Shown here in pieces: positions 19,676 to 27,602 of a stretch of 64,000 nucleotides of DNA (position 1 is its first letter; each line of letters begins with the position of its first letter). The notes under the pieces were generated by a model. The model was not told where the DNA came from. It searched no databases and was given only the letters and a program-made list of their open reading frames with translations. The position numbers were made by a program, and so were the translations under genes. This DNA is from Edaphobacter aggregans DSM 19364 (GTDB lineage Bacteria; Acidobacteriota; Terriglobia; Terriglobales; Acidobacteriaceae): contig NZ_JQKI01000015.1 in assembly GCF_000745965.1 (NCBI RefSeq), positions 62,001 through 126,000 of the forward strand, in the 5' to 3' direction.

Positions 19676-19716
19676 CTCGCCTCCAAATTCTGAGAGATGC
19701 CAAGCCAATCTAAAGC

Positions 19717-19743
19717 AAAGGCCCGTTCACTGAACGGGCCTTT
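19717..19743. terminator. Bidirectional-looking terminator after the cyclophilin gene
   Basis: Perfect 12-bp stem AAAGGCCCGTTC (19717-19728) / GAACGGGCCTTT (19732-19743) with a 3-base loop; the A/T ends give a U-run in both directions. It lies 20 bases past the stop of the minus-strand peptidyl-prolyl isomerase gene. Confidence 0.85.
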
Positions 19744-19763
19744 GCATCTAAGTAACGGCCGTT

Positions 19764-20285
19764 TTACGCAACGCGCTCGATGGTGACGGACTCGAGGACG
19801 ACGGGGGTCTTGGGGCGGTCCATGCCGTCGCGGGCGACTTTGCTGATCTTCTCGACGATGTCGTAGCCTTCGACGACCTCACCGAAGATGGTGTGCTTGC
19901 CGGTCAGCCAGGTGGTGGGGGTTACGGTGATGAAGAACTGCGAGCCGTTGGTGTTGGGGCCGGCGTTGGCCATGGCGAGCTTGCCCTTCTCCTGGAATCC
20001 ATGCTTGGAGTCGCGGGTCTCGTCGGCGAAGCGGTAGCCGGGGCCGCCCATGCCCGTGCCTTCGGGGTCGCCGCCCTGGATCATGAAGTCGGGGATGACG
20101 CGGTGGAAGATGGTTCCGTCGTAGAGCTTGTCGCCTTTCTTGCTGCGGCTCTCCCACTTCTTTGTGCCCTCGGCGAGGCCGATGAAGTTTGCGACGGTCT
20201 CGGGCGCGTCCTTCTCGAAGAGCTCAGTGACGATGGTGCCTTCGGAGGTCGTGAAGATTGCGTAGGTTCCTGGCTTGCGTGCCAT
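19764..20285 (-). CDS. Peptidyl-prolyl cis-trans isomerase, cyclophilin type (cytoplasmic)
   Basis: 173 residues without a signal peptide. Cyclophilin landmarks: NFIGLAEG, FHRVIPDFMIQGGDPEGTG with the catalytic Arg, [18 protein letters not shown], and the Trp/His region TTWLTGKHTIFGEV. It catalyses proline isomerisation during folding. The neighbouring gene upstream encodes an exported paralogue. Confidence 0.93.
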   Translation of the reverse strand: MARKPGTYAIFTTSEGTIVTELFEKDAPETVANFIGLAEGTKKWESRSKKGDKLYDGTIFHRVIPDFMIQGGDPEGTGMGGPGYRFADETRDSKHGFQEKGKLAMANAGPNTNGSQFFITVTPTTWLTGKHTIFGEVVEGYDIVEKISKVARDGMDRPKTPVVLESVTIERVA

Positions 20286-20354
20286 GTTTTTCTCCTTGTG
20301 GAATCGAACGGCTTGTTGAGTGGATCTCTCGTGATGTCTGAGAGAGAAGAAGGA

Positions 20355-21098
20355 CTATTTTGTGGGCGCGGCAGCAGGTGCGGGAGCCGGTAATGGGGGC
20401 TCGGGCGGCATCGGCTGGCCCTCGCGAACGATGGTGATCTTGTTGATGACGACGGGCGTGACGGGCTTGTCGTCGGGATTGCGCTCGACGCGCGCGATGG
20501 AGGCGACGAGCAGGATAGTGTGGGTGTCGCACTGGCCGAAGATGGTGTGCTTGCCGTTGAGGTGAGGAACGGGCGCTTCGGTGATGAAGAACTGCGAGCC
20601 GTTGGTGCTGGGTCCGGAGTTGGCCATGGCGAGGCGGCCGGGCTCATCGAAGGTGAGGGATGGATCGATCTCGTCCTGGAAGAGATAGCCGGGGTCGCCG
20701 GTGCCGTTACCTGCCTTGTCGCCGCCCTGGATCATGAATCCGGGGATGACGCGATGGAAGATGGTTCCGTTGTAGAAGGGCTTGCCGTGAACCTTCTTTA
20801 GCGTCGTGGGATCGGTCCAGTCCTTGGTTCCTTCGGAAAGGCCGATGAAGTTGGCGACGGTGATGGGCGCCTGTGTGTCGTAGAGCTTGCAGGTCAGGCG
20901 GCCCATGGTGGTGTCGATGACTGCGGTGGGACCGGTGGGCGTGACGGGCGGCTTGGCCTGGCTGGTGGTGCTGGGAGCGTCAGGGAGCGGCTGAGAGGCA
21001 GCCGGCGGTGGTGTCTGGGTTGCGGGTGTTGTCTGTGGTGTCTGAGCCAGCGCTGGTGCGGCGAGCGCGGTGGCAAGTGCGATAAGACGAAGCGTCAT
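20355..21098 (-). CDS. Peptidyl-prolyl cis-trans isomerase, cyclophilin type (exported)
   Basis: 247 residues. A signal peptide ([18 protein letters not shown]) is followed by a Pro/Thr/Ala-rich linker of about 45 residues, then a cyclophilin domain ([42 protein letters not shown]). The C-terminus is again Pro/Ala-rich. The ATG at 21098 begins the signal peptide; an in-frame extension upstream is not needed. Paralogue of the downstream cytoplasmic enzyme, probably by tandem duplication; the two are 69 bases apart. Confidence 0.9.
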   Translation of the reverse strand: MTLRLIALATALAAPALAQTPQTTPATQTPPPAASQPLPDAPSTTSQAKPPVTPTGPTAVIDTTMGRLTCKLYDTQAPITVANFIGLSEGTKDWTDPTTLKKVHGKPFYNGTIFHRVIPGFMIQGGDKAGNGTGDPGYLFQDEIDPSLTFDEPGRLAMANSGPSTNGSQFFITEAPVPHLNGKHTIFGQCDTHTILLVASIARVERNPDDKPVTPVVINKITIVREGQPMPPEPPLPAPAPAAAPTK

Positions 21099-21172
21099 GC
21101 GTGGTTTAGCTCCATGGAACAGGCTATCGTAGACGCTCTGGTTGGGCAATTCGTCTCGTCCTAGAGCGAAGA

Positions 21173-21748
21173 CTACATGAGCCGACGGAGGAGGCTTCGG
21201 ATGAGCTCGAGCGAACCGCCGTATACGACGTGCGCTGCCCAGTGCTGAAGGTGGTCGCGGGGCGGGGTGTCGGTTGGTGCGGGAGAGAGCTGGAAGGCGG
21301 GAACGGCGACCTCGTGGGCAGCGAGAAAGAGCAGGGTGCCGTAGGCGGTGCCTCCGCCGGTGGTGACTTCGGGGACGAGTTCGGCGGTGACCCCGTAAAC
21401 GGCGCCCATGAGAGTTCCGAAGGCGTAGTGAACGGCCTGGCCGGCTCTCTTCTTTTCTTCGGGGGGAAGCTGTTTGCCGGCGATTTCAGCGATCTTTCGT
21501 GCGACGATTTCCGTGGAGTCTTCCTGTTGTTGAGCTAGCTGCTCCTTTTGTTGCTGGTCGCGTTCGATGGCTTCGGCCGATTCGTGGCTGGCGAGTCGTA
21601 TCTGTTTTTCGACCGCCTTCTGACCAGCGGTGGAGATTTTCTGAAACTGGTCCATGATAAGGGTGGCTGCAATGCCGGCGGTGATGCCGGTTGCGAGACC
21701 GCGGAGAACATTTGGGCGACGGCGGCGAGTGAAGTATCTCAAGAACAC
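21173..21748 (-). CDS. DUF1440 (YagU-like) membrane protein
   Basis: About 191 residues. An N-terminal basic stretch is followed by a Gly/Ala-rich segment ([20 protein letters not shown]), a long charged, Gln-rich coiled-coil-like region (residues ~50-95), and two more hydrophobic segments ([40 protein letters not shown]). This matches my memory of the DUF1440/YagU inner-membrane family, of unknown function. A GTG at 21748 has an AGGTG six bases upstream; a TTG at 21805 is the alternative start. Divergent from the ABM gene. Confidence 0.72.
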   Translation of the reverse strand: MFLRYFTRRRRPNVLRGLATGITAGIAATLIMDQFQKISTAGQKAVEKQIRLASHESAEAIERDQQQKEQLAQQQEDSTEIVARKIAEIAGKQLPPEEKKRAGQAVHYAFGTLMGAVYGVTAELVPEVTTGGGTAYGTLLFLAAHEVAVPAFQLSPAPTDTPPRDHLQHWAAHVVYGGSLELIRSLLRRLM

Positions 21749-21858
21749 GTTTGCACCTCGACGGTGGTTTACACGATTTTCACGTTGTGTGATGCGAAAT
21801 TCCAAACGCAGGTGTGACCGACGGAGCTTAGCGGCATCTCACTGTAAGGAGGAATGAT

Positions 21859-22158
21859 ATGCCTAAACTTGCACTCTATGTCCCGTTGAAGTCGAAGCCC
21901 GGTAAGGAAGCAGAGCTGAAGGAGTTTCTGAAACAGGGCGCTGCGATGGCCGCTGAGGAACCGGGCACGACGACCTGGTACGCGCTGGATGAAATGGACG
22001 GGCGCTATAGCATCTTCGACACGTTTGAAGATGAGGCAGGGCGGGATGCGCACCTGAATGGTCCGATTGCAAAGGCGCTGATGGCGAAGGCCAGCGAGCT
22101 GTTGGCGGAGCCGCCGCAGATCAACAAGCTCACGCTGATTGCCACCAAGGCAAAGTAG
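21859..22158 (+). CDS. Antibiotic-biosynthesis-monooxygenase (ABM) domain protein
   Basis: 99 residues, a single ferredoxin-like ABM domain: LYVPLKSKPGKEAELKEFL, then EPGTTTWYALDEMDGRYSIFDTFEDEAGRDAHLNG. Such small dimers include quinol monooxygenases (YgiN) and many of unknown role. A strong AAGGAGGAATGAT ribosome site precedes the ATG. It ends 4 bases before the stop of the convergent dipeptidase gene. Confidence 0.85.
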   Translation: MPKLALYVPLKSKPGKEAELKEFLKQGAAMAAEEPGTTTWYALDEMDGRYSIFDTFEDEAGRDAHLNGPIAKALMAKASELLAEPPQINKLTLIATKAK

Positions 22159-22162
22159 CGAG

Positions 22163-23380
22163 TTACTGGTTCTGGCCGGGTGCGACGACGGGCGGCTTTT
22201 CCTGTGCGGCCTCGACGGCGCGGAGGACTCGCAGAAGATTTTCGCCGAGGAGCTTGCGCATGTCTTCGGCGGAGTGGCCGCGTGCCATCAGGGCAGCGGT
22301 GATCTTTGGGAGATCGGCGGCGGAGTCGATCTCGGCTGGTGGGACGGGAATGCCGTCGAAGTCGGTGCCGATGCCGACGTGATCGATGCCTGCGACGCGG
22401 ATGATGTGATCGAAGTGGGCTATCAGGGAATCGAACGGTGCGCGTCCGATTCGCTCGGCGTACTTGCGGTCGATCGCGTCTGAAGCGGCGAACGGGACGG
22501 GAAGTCCCTTGGCGTGATACTCCGCGTCGAGGGCGTCCTGTTCCTTCTGGCGTTCGGGCCTGGAGGCGTTCCAGGCGGCGCGCCAGTTCTCGTCGATGAA
22601 GCCTGGGTAGAAGTTCACCATCACGACGCCGTTGTTCTTTGCGACGGCGCGCAGCATGTCGTCGGTCAGGTTGCGCGGAGCCTGCGTTAGGGCGCGCGCG
22701 GAGGAGTGCGAGGCGATGATGGGAGCGCGAGTGATCTCGATGACGTCCCAGAAGGTCTTGTTGGAGGCGTGTGAGACGTCGACCATCATGCCGAGGCGGT
22801 TCATCTCGGCGATCACCCGCTTGCCGAAGGGAGCGAGGCCGTTGTGGTGTTTGACGGCGGGGTCGTCGATGTCGCCGGAGGAGTCGGCCCAATCGTTGGA
22901 GTTGGACCAGGTGAGGGTCATGTAGCGGACGCCGAGGCGATAGTAGTCGCGGAGGAGGCCGAGTGAGTTCTCGATGGAGTGGCCGCCTTCGATGCCCAGC
23001 ATGACGCAGAACTTGCCTTCGGCGTGCGCGGTGACGATCTCGTCGGCGGTGACGCAGAGCTTGAGCTTGTCGGGAGCGCGGCGGACCTGCTCGAGCGTGC
23101 CGTCGATGAGGTCGAGGGTGCGGCGTGCGCTGTTCTCGGCGCAGTACTGGCTGGGATCGACCCAGATGGAGAAGAACTGCGCGTTGAGGTTGCCCTTCAT
23201 CGCAGTGTCGTAGTTGAGCATTCCGCCGTGGAGCGGGTCGGTGAAGTTCCAGTTCTCGTCGACGAATCGCTGGGGCGTGTCGGCGTGTGTGTCGATGACG
23301 ATGGCGCGGGCATGAACGGCTTGCGGGGCTAACGAATCTATTGGCAAATCTATTGGCGAATCTATTGGGTCTTCAGACAT
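22163..23380 (-). CDS. Membrane-dipeptidase-like peptidase (M19 family)
   Basis: 405 residues. Zinc peptidase of the renal dipeptidase family, cleaving dipeptides, often with D-residues. Metal ligands visible: VIDTHADTP (HxD), the Glu in GIEGGHSIEN, MVDVSHAS and ASHSSARAL, and the Asp in GIGTDFDG. The ATG at 23380 follows GAAGGA and begins the conserved protein; the frame runs further into the repeat element but that part is not coding-like. The N-terminus contains a threefold PID(S/L) repeat encoded by a 12-base tandem repeat at 23333-23368. No signal peptide is apparent. Confidence 0.9.
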   Translation of the reverse strand: MSEDPIDSPIDLPIDSLAPQAVHARAIVIDTHADTPQRFVDENWNFTDPLHGGMLNYDTAMKGNLNAQFFSIWVDPSQYCAENSARRTLDLIDGTLEQVRRAPDKLKLCVTADEIVTAHAEGKFCVMLGIEGGHSIENSLGLLRDYYRLGVRYMTLTWSNSNDWADSSGDIDDPAVKHHNGLAPFGKRVIAEMNRLGMMVDVSHASNKTFWDVIEITRAPIIASHSSARALTQAPRNLTDDMLRAVAKNNGVVMVNFYPGFIDENWRAAWNASRPERQKEQDALDAEYHAKGLPVPFAASDAIDRKYAERIGRAPFDSLIAHFDHIIRVAGIDHVGIGTDFDGIPVPPAEIDSAADLPKITAALMARGHSAEDMRKLLGENLLRVLRAVEAAQEKPPVVAPGQNQ

Positions 23381-23501
23381 CTGTTTCCTTCGGGTTGCCG
23401 GGGAGAGGCGGTTGGAGCGATGGACTCTGGAAATTGTAGCAAGCGTTTGGGTTATGCCCGGTTGGGCGGCTTGCTCGGGATCGTACCTGCTACCGAGGGG
23501 A

Positions 23502-23800
23502 CCCCCTCCCCCTTTAGTCATATAAAGCATTTATTTCTATGTACTTATGCGATTTGCACGGGCCAAAATATTGAAAACAGGTGCTTTATGGGAAAAAGTC
23601 TTGAAAACAAAAGGGATAAGGCCGGGAGTGTTCTCCCGGCCTTCTGGCTTTTTCTGAGCTTATTTCTATTTTAGCAAGGGGAAGGAAATTGATCGGCACT
23701 TTGCGGCGGTTTTCTTTTTGCGGGGGGAAGTATATTTGTTTGTTGTGGTTGCGAGGTATGAGAGGGGTTCGGGAGAGATTGTGGGGGCTTGACAGGGTTT
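23502..23800. repeat. Dispersed intergenic element, copy B
   Basis: The 709-base gap between the dipeptidase and SDR genes begins with this copy. It has CCCCCTCCCCC at 23502-23512, two AAAAnTnTTGAAAACA motifs, a terminator-like hairpin AAGGCCGGGAG-TGTT-CTCCCGGCCTT at 23618-23643, a TTTTAGC box, AAATTGATCGGCAC at 23686-23699 and TTGACAG at 23789-23795. Box order matches copies A and C; the final spacing is longer (89 instead of 43 bases). Confidence 0.68.
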
Positions 23801-23872
23801 CGCAGGGGTGTGGCGCGGAGCGATCTGGATTTTTGGCTGGTGTGGAGTTGGGGGGCCTTCGGCAGAGCGGTT

Positions 23873-23994
23873 GCGCCTTCGGCGCGGCTTTTCGGTGCCC
23901 GGGCTGAAGCCCGGGCCTACCTCAGAGGCAAAGGCGAGGGCGGATCGTGCTTCGCACGATTGTCCCCTTCATGCGATGAGACCGCATGAAGGGG
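23873..23994. repeat. Four-hairpin array, copy 1
   Basis: Four successive perfect palindromes: GCGCC-TTC-GGCGC (23873-23885), GCCCGGGCT-GA-AGCCCGGGC (23897-23916), ATCGTGC-TTC-GCACGAT (23944-23960), and a 12-bp stem CCCCTTCATGCG/CGCATGAAGGGG with a 7-base loop (23964-23994). The same order, loop types and linkers (TACC, CAGAGGC, GTC) recur at 40373-40480 with different stem sequences. No gene is evident in 23381-24089. Confidence 0.72.
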
Positions 23995-24089
23995 GCACCG
24001 CGGGAACCCCGGCCCTGCGGCCAGTCGAGCAAACGGATCGCTCAATTTTTTCAAAGGGTGGCCGAGTCTCGTACACTGCCTGCGTGCAG

Positions 24090-24869
24090 ATGCTCCAGGG
24101 CAAGGTCGCGGTGGTGACGGGCGGGAGCAGGGGCGTGGGCAGGGGCGTCGCCAGCGAGCTCGCTCGACAGGGGGCGAAGGTGTTTGTCACTGGCCGGTCT
24201 GAGGCTGATCTTCAGCGCATTGACGGCGTGGTTGGTATCCGTTGCGATCATCGGGTGGATGCTGAGGTGGCGGCGGCGTTTCAGCAGATCGCGAGCGAGG
24301 GTGGTGAGGTCGAACTTCTGGTCAATAACGTCTGGGGCGGCTATGAGCGGATGGTGGAGGGCGGCGAGTTTACCTGGGCCAGGCCGTTCTGGGAGCAGCC
24401 GCTGTGGCGCTGGGACGCGATGTTCGCCGCGGGTGTTCGCGCGCACTACCATGCGAGTCAGCTTGTGACGCCGGGGATGGTCGCGCGCCGGCGCGGCCTG
24501 ATTGTGAACATTTCGTTCTGGGCGGCGCAGAAACACATTGGAAATGTGGCGTATGGTGTGGCGAAGGCCGCGACGGACAAGATGACGGCCGATATGGCGG
24601 TCGAGCTTGCGCCGCATGGCGTCGCAGTTGTGTCGCTCTACCCGGGACTAGTGCGCACGGAAAAGGTGATGGAGGCGGCGGCGTGGCTCGATTTGAGCAA
24701 CTCGGAGTCTCCGGAGTTTATTGGGCGAGCGGTTGCGGCGCTGGCGGCGGATGCGGATGTGATGCGCCACACGGGAAAGGTGCTGGTGGCGGCAGCGGTT
24801 GCGAAGGAGTACGGCTTTACGGATGTTGATGGGAAGAGTCCGCGGCCACTTGCGCTGGCCGATGTCTGA
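24090..24869 (+). CDS. Short-chain dehydrogenase (DHRS1-like)
   Basis: 259 residues. SDR nucleotide site TGGSRGVGRG near residue 10, NNVWGGYERM in place of NNAG, NISFWAAQ (catalytic Ser) and AYGVAKAATDKM (YxxxK). The 'NNVWGGYE' stretch and a Trp-rich region (FTWARPFWEQPLWRWDAMF) resemble the DHRS1 branch. Substrate unknown. The frame is open far upstream into the repeat region, but ATG 24090 (or GTG 24084) starts the conserved fold. Related copies of a palindromic repeat flank the gene at 23964-23994 and 24891-24925. Confidence 0.84.
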   Translation: MLQGKVAVVTGGSRGVGRGVASELARQGAKVFVTGRSEADLQRIDGVVGIRCDHRVDAEVAAAFQQIASEGGEVELLVNNVWGGYERMVEGGEFTWARPFWEQPLWRWDAMFAAGVRAHYHASQLVTPGMVARRRGLIVNISFWAAQKHIGNVAYGVAKAATDKMTADMAVELAPHGVAVVSLYPGLVRTEKVMEAAAWLDLSNSESPEFIGRAVAALAADADVMRHTGKVLVAAAVAKEYGFTDVDGKSPRPLALADV

Positions 24870-24890
24870 GGTGAGGGTGCGGAAGGGATT

Positions 24891-24985
24891 GTCCCGCTCA
24901 TGCGATGAGACCACATGAATGGGGAAGTACTCGATGATCGCAGGTGAAGGCGCCTGAGGTGGCAGATCTTCACCTGCGATCATCG
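24891..24985. repeat. Degenerate repeat copy and an 18-bp inverted repeat
   Basis: 24891-24925 repeats, with changes that break several pairs, the last hairpin of the array at 23964-23994 (shared CATGCGATGAGACC). Next to it lies a perfect 18-bp inverted repeat, arms 24932-24949 and 24968-24985 separated by 18 bases (CGATGATCGCAGGTGAAG and its complement). It sits between the convergent SDR and formaldehyde dehydrogenase genes and could form a strong hairpin; there is no T-run. Confidence 0.65.
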
Positions 24986-24995
24986 GAGGTAAGCG

Positions 24996-26192
24996 TTATG
25001 CGGACCTGGCGAGGAGGCCGTGTGGATCGAGGACGAACTTCTTCGCTACGCCGGAGTCGAAGGCCTTGTAGCCTTGAGCTGCGTCCGTGAGCGAGATCAC
25101 GCTCGCGTTGACGATCTTTGCTATGGGCAGGCGGTCGTGCAGGATCGCTTGCATAAGCTGGTGGTTGTACTTCAGCACGGGAGTCTGTCCGGTGTAGAAG
25201 CGGTGCGATTTTGCCCAGCCGAGGCCGAAGCGCATCTTGAGATTGCCTAGCTTCGCGGCTTCGTCGTGGGAGCCGGGGTCGTTGGTGACGTATAGGCCGG
25301 GGATACCGATACCACCAGCGGCACGGACGATGGACATGAGCGAGTTGAGTACGGTTGCAGGGGCTTCGGCACCGTCCTTGCCTTGTGCCCTGGCTTCGAA
25401 GCCGACTGCGTCTACAGCGGCATCAACTTCCGGCTTGCCGACTACGGAGGCTATGAGGTCTCCGAGATTGTCAGATTTGGTGAGATCGATTGGAGTGAAG
25501 CCGACGCTCGCGGCATGCTTGAGGCGATAAGGGTTCATGTCTCCGATCATGACAAGGGCTGCACCGAGAATCTGGGCGGAGGCGGCGGCTGCGAGTCCTA
25601 CGGGGCCTGCACCTGCGACGTAGACGATGGAGCCTACGCCTACACCGGCCATGACGGCTCCGTGAAAGCCGGTAGGGAGGATGTCGGAGAGCATGGTGAG
25701 GTCCTTGATCTTCGACATGGCCTGGGCCTTATCGGGAAATTTGATGAGGTTGAAGTCTGCGTAGGGGACCATGACGTACTCGGACTGACCGCCAATCCAG
25801 CCGCCCATATCGACGTAGCCGTAGGCTCCTCCGGCGCGACCGAGATTGACGTTGAGACAGACGCCTGTCTGCTGCTCGCGGCAAGTGCGGCACCGGCCGC
25901 AGGCTACATTGAAGGGCACGGTGACAAGGTCGCCAACTTGCAGGAATTCGACATCGGAACCTGTTTCGATGATCTCGCCGGTGATCTCATGTCCCAGGAC
26001 CATGCCTGTGGGCGCTGTGGTGCGACCGCGAACCATGTGCTGGTCCGAGCCGCAGATGTTGGTGGAGACAACCTTCAAGATCACACCGTGGTTGATCTTC
26101 TTACCGGCTGGATTCTGTAATTTGGGGAAATCAATGGATTGAACTTCGACGTGGTTCTGACCCAGGAAAACGACACCGCTATTTTCTGCCAT
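24996..26192 (-). CDS. fdhA: Glutathione-independent formaldehyde dehydrogenase (zinc alcohol dehydrogenase family)
   Basis: 398 residues, as in the Pseudomonas putida-type enzyme that oxidises formaldehyde with NAD(H) kept in the active site. Catalytic zinc ligands: Cys in STNICGSDQHMVRGR and GHEITGE. The structural zinc cluster is CGRCRTCREQQTGVC. The NAD site is GAGPVGLAAAASAQ, and the family-specific insertion with PTGFHGAVMAG and GGWIGGQSEYVMVPYAD is present. Related alcohol dismutases cannot be excluded. Lies behind the GlcG-like gene. Confidence 0.9.
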   Translation of the reverse strand: MAENSGVVFLGQNHVEVQSIDFPKLQNPAGKKINHGVILKVVSTNICGSDQHMVRGRTTAPTGMVLGHEITGEIIETGSDVEFLQVGDLVTVPFNVACGRCRTCREQQTGVCLNVNLGRAGGAYGYVDMGGWIGGQSEYVMVPYADFNLIKFPDKAQAMSKIKDLTMLSDILPTGFHGAVMAGVGVGSIVYVAGAGPVGLAAAASAQILGAALVMIGDMNPYRLKHAASVGFTPIDLTKSDNLGDLIASVVGKPEVDAAVDAVGFEARAQGKDGAEAPATVLNSLMSIVRAAGGIGIPGLYVTNDPGSHDEAAKLGNLKMRFGLGWAKSHRFYTGQTPVLKYNHQLMQAILHDRLPIAKIVNASVISLTDAAQGYKAFDSGVAKKFVLDPHGLLARSA

Positions 26193-26246
26193 CCTTTACT
26201 ACCTCTGGTGATTGGATTCGGGCTACCAAGGATACGGTGCAGAGGA

Positions 26247-26269
26247 AAGGGAGCGCATTGCGCTCCCTT
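26247..26269 (-). terminator. Hairpin between the GlcG-like gene and fdhA
   Basis: Perfect 10-bp stem AAGGGAGCGC (26247-26256) / GCGCTCCCTT (26260-26269), loop ATT, downstream of the GlcG-like stop. On the minus strand it is followed by TTTCCTC, a weak U-run; termination or attenuation before fdhA is inferred. Confidence 0.6.
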
Positions 26270-26270
26270 G

Positions 26271-26310
26271 GATAAATATTTTTTATGGATGATAAATATT
26301 TTTTATGGAT
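26271..26310. repeat. Perfect 20-bp tandem duplication
   Basis: GATAAATATTTTTTATGGAT occurs at 26271-26290 and again at 26291-26310, directly abutting the stop codon of the GlcG-like gene. It is A/T-rich, unlike the rest of the region; a recent slippage duplication is likely. Confidence 0.95.
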
Positions 26311-26706
26311 TTAGAGGGCTGCTGCGCCCGCTTCGGCTACTGCGTGATCTTGCACGCCGGAGCCTCCGCTGACACCAATAGCGCCGACCACTTTGCCGTC
26401 CTTCTTAATGGGGATGCCGCCGGCGAAGATCATAACTTTGCCGTCGTTGGAAGCGTTGATTCCAAAAAACTGGTCGCCCGACTGCGAGTTTGCACCGAGG
26501 TCCCTGGTTGTGATGTCGAAGGCTCGGGAGGTCCAGGCTTTCTTCTGGGCGATGTCGATAGAACCGAGCCAGGCGTTGGCCATGCGCTCGAAGGCGATGA
26601 GGTTGCCACCTTCGTCGACTACGGCTACGTTCATGGGTTGGCCGAGTTCTTCGGCTTTCTTTTCGGCGGCGGCGATGATGCGCCGGGCATCGGCGAGGGT
26701 GATCAT
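26311..26706 (-). CDS. GlcG/HbpS-family protein
   Basis: 131 residues. The family hallmarks are MNVAVVDEGGNLIAFERM, KKAWTSRAF, IFAGGIPIKKDGKVVGAIGVSGG and the terminal VQDHAVAEAGAAAL. HbpS homologues bind haem or cobalamin-like ligands; GlcG is encoded with glycolate oxidase genes, but no glc genes are seen here. No signal peptide, so cytoplasmic. It precedes fdhA on the same strand with a 118-base gap holding a hairpin and a tandem repeat. Confidence 0.88.
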   Translation of the reverse strand: MITLADARRIIAAAEKKAEELGQPMNVAVVDEGGNLIAFERMANAWLGSIDIAQKKAWTSRAFDITTRDLGANSQSGDQFFGINASNDGKVMIFAGGIPIKKDGKVVGAIGVSGGSGVQDHAVAEAGAAAL

Positions 26707-26827
26707 TAGCTTCTCCTAGTGTTAACTTACGATTGGGCGCTCGAGGTTGAAAAAGGAACGAACTCGGCGAGCGGTCCACAAGATTTTGCATCCCGTATTG
26801 CCTTTGGGAGGAGCCTCTCGCGACTTA

Positions 26828-27592
26828 TTATCTCGTGAAGAAGTCTTTGACTTGCTGGACGAAGGCGTCGCGGCCCATGTCGCTGATGGCCTCGGTGAGG
26901 GGGAGTTCTTTGGGGCAGGCTACGACGCAGTTCTGGGCGAAGCCGCACTCCTGGATTCCGCCGTCGCCGGCGAGGGCGCGGAGGCGCTCTTCGGCGAGGA
27001 CGGCGCCTGAGGGGTCCATGTTGAAGAGCTTGGCCTGGGCGATGGTTGCGGCTCCGACGAAGTTGGTGGAGACGTTGAACTGGGGGCAGACCTCCATGCA
27101 GCAGCAGCAGCTGATGCAGCTGGAGAGCGGGTAGCGCTGTTCTTGTATATGTGGGTGCTGGCGTGGGCCAGCACCCAGATCGTACGTGCCATCGATGGGG
27201 ACCCAGGCCTTGACCTTCTTGAGGTTCTCGAAGAGGACGGAGCGGTCGACGGCGAGGTCGCGGACGACGGGGAACTTGGTGAGCGGCGCGAGCGTGATGG
27301 GCTGGGCCATGTCAGAACCCATCAGCTTGTCGACGAGGGCGGAGCAGGCCATGCGGGCCTTGCCGTTGATGAGCATGGCGCAGGAGCCGCAGATCTCCTC
27401 GAGGCAGTTGGAGTCGTAGGTGATGGGCGTGGTGGGGTGGCCTGCGACGTCGACGGGGTTGAGCGCGATCTCGCCGAGCAGCGAGGTGATGTTCATGCCC
27501 GGGCGATAGGGGATCTCGAACTTCTCGGTGACGGGGGCGGCATCGGGGGTGGCCTGGCGCTTGATCTCGACTTTGATGGTGCTGGGTGGCAT
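26828..27592 (-). CDS. sdhB: Succinate dehydrogenase iron-sulfur subunit
   Basis: 254 residues. Carries electrons from the flavoprotein to quinone. The [2Fe-2S] cysteines are 63, 68, 71 and 83 (CLEEICGSC...C). The second group is C159, C162-165 and C169 (CISCCCCMEVCP), with four adjacent cysteines, and the third is CGFAQNCVVACPK. These supply the [4Fe-4S] and [3Fe-4S] centres. Length and layout fit the B-type enzyme. A 10-bp perfect inverted repeat (27152-27161 and 27168-27177) lies inside the coding sequence. Separated from sdhA by an acyltransferase gene and a small ORF. Confidence 0.95.
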   Translation of the reverse strand: MPPSTIKVEIKRQATPDAAPVTEKFEIPYRPGMNITSLLGEIALNPVDVAGHPTTPITYDSNCLEEICGSCAMLINGKARMACSALVDKLMGSDMAQPITLAPLTKFPVVRDLAVDRSVLFENLKKVKAWVPIDGTYDLGAGPRQHPHIQEQRYPLSSCISCCCCMEVCPQFNVSTNFVGAATIAQAKLFNMDPSGAVLAEERLRALAGDGGIQECGFAQNCVVACPKELPLTEAISDMGRDAFVQQVKDFFTR

Positions 27593-27602
27593 GGTCTGTT
27601 CC

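Noticed and set aside
23808-24089. N-terminal extension of the SDR protein
   Set aside because: It covers the hairpin array and shows no SDR features; the Rossmann fold starts at 24090.
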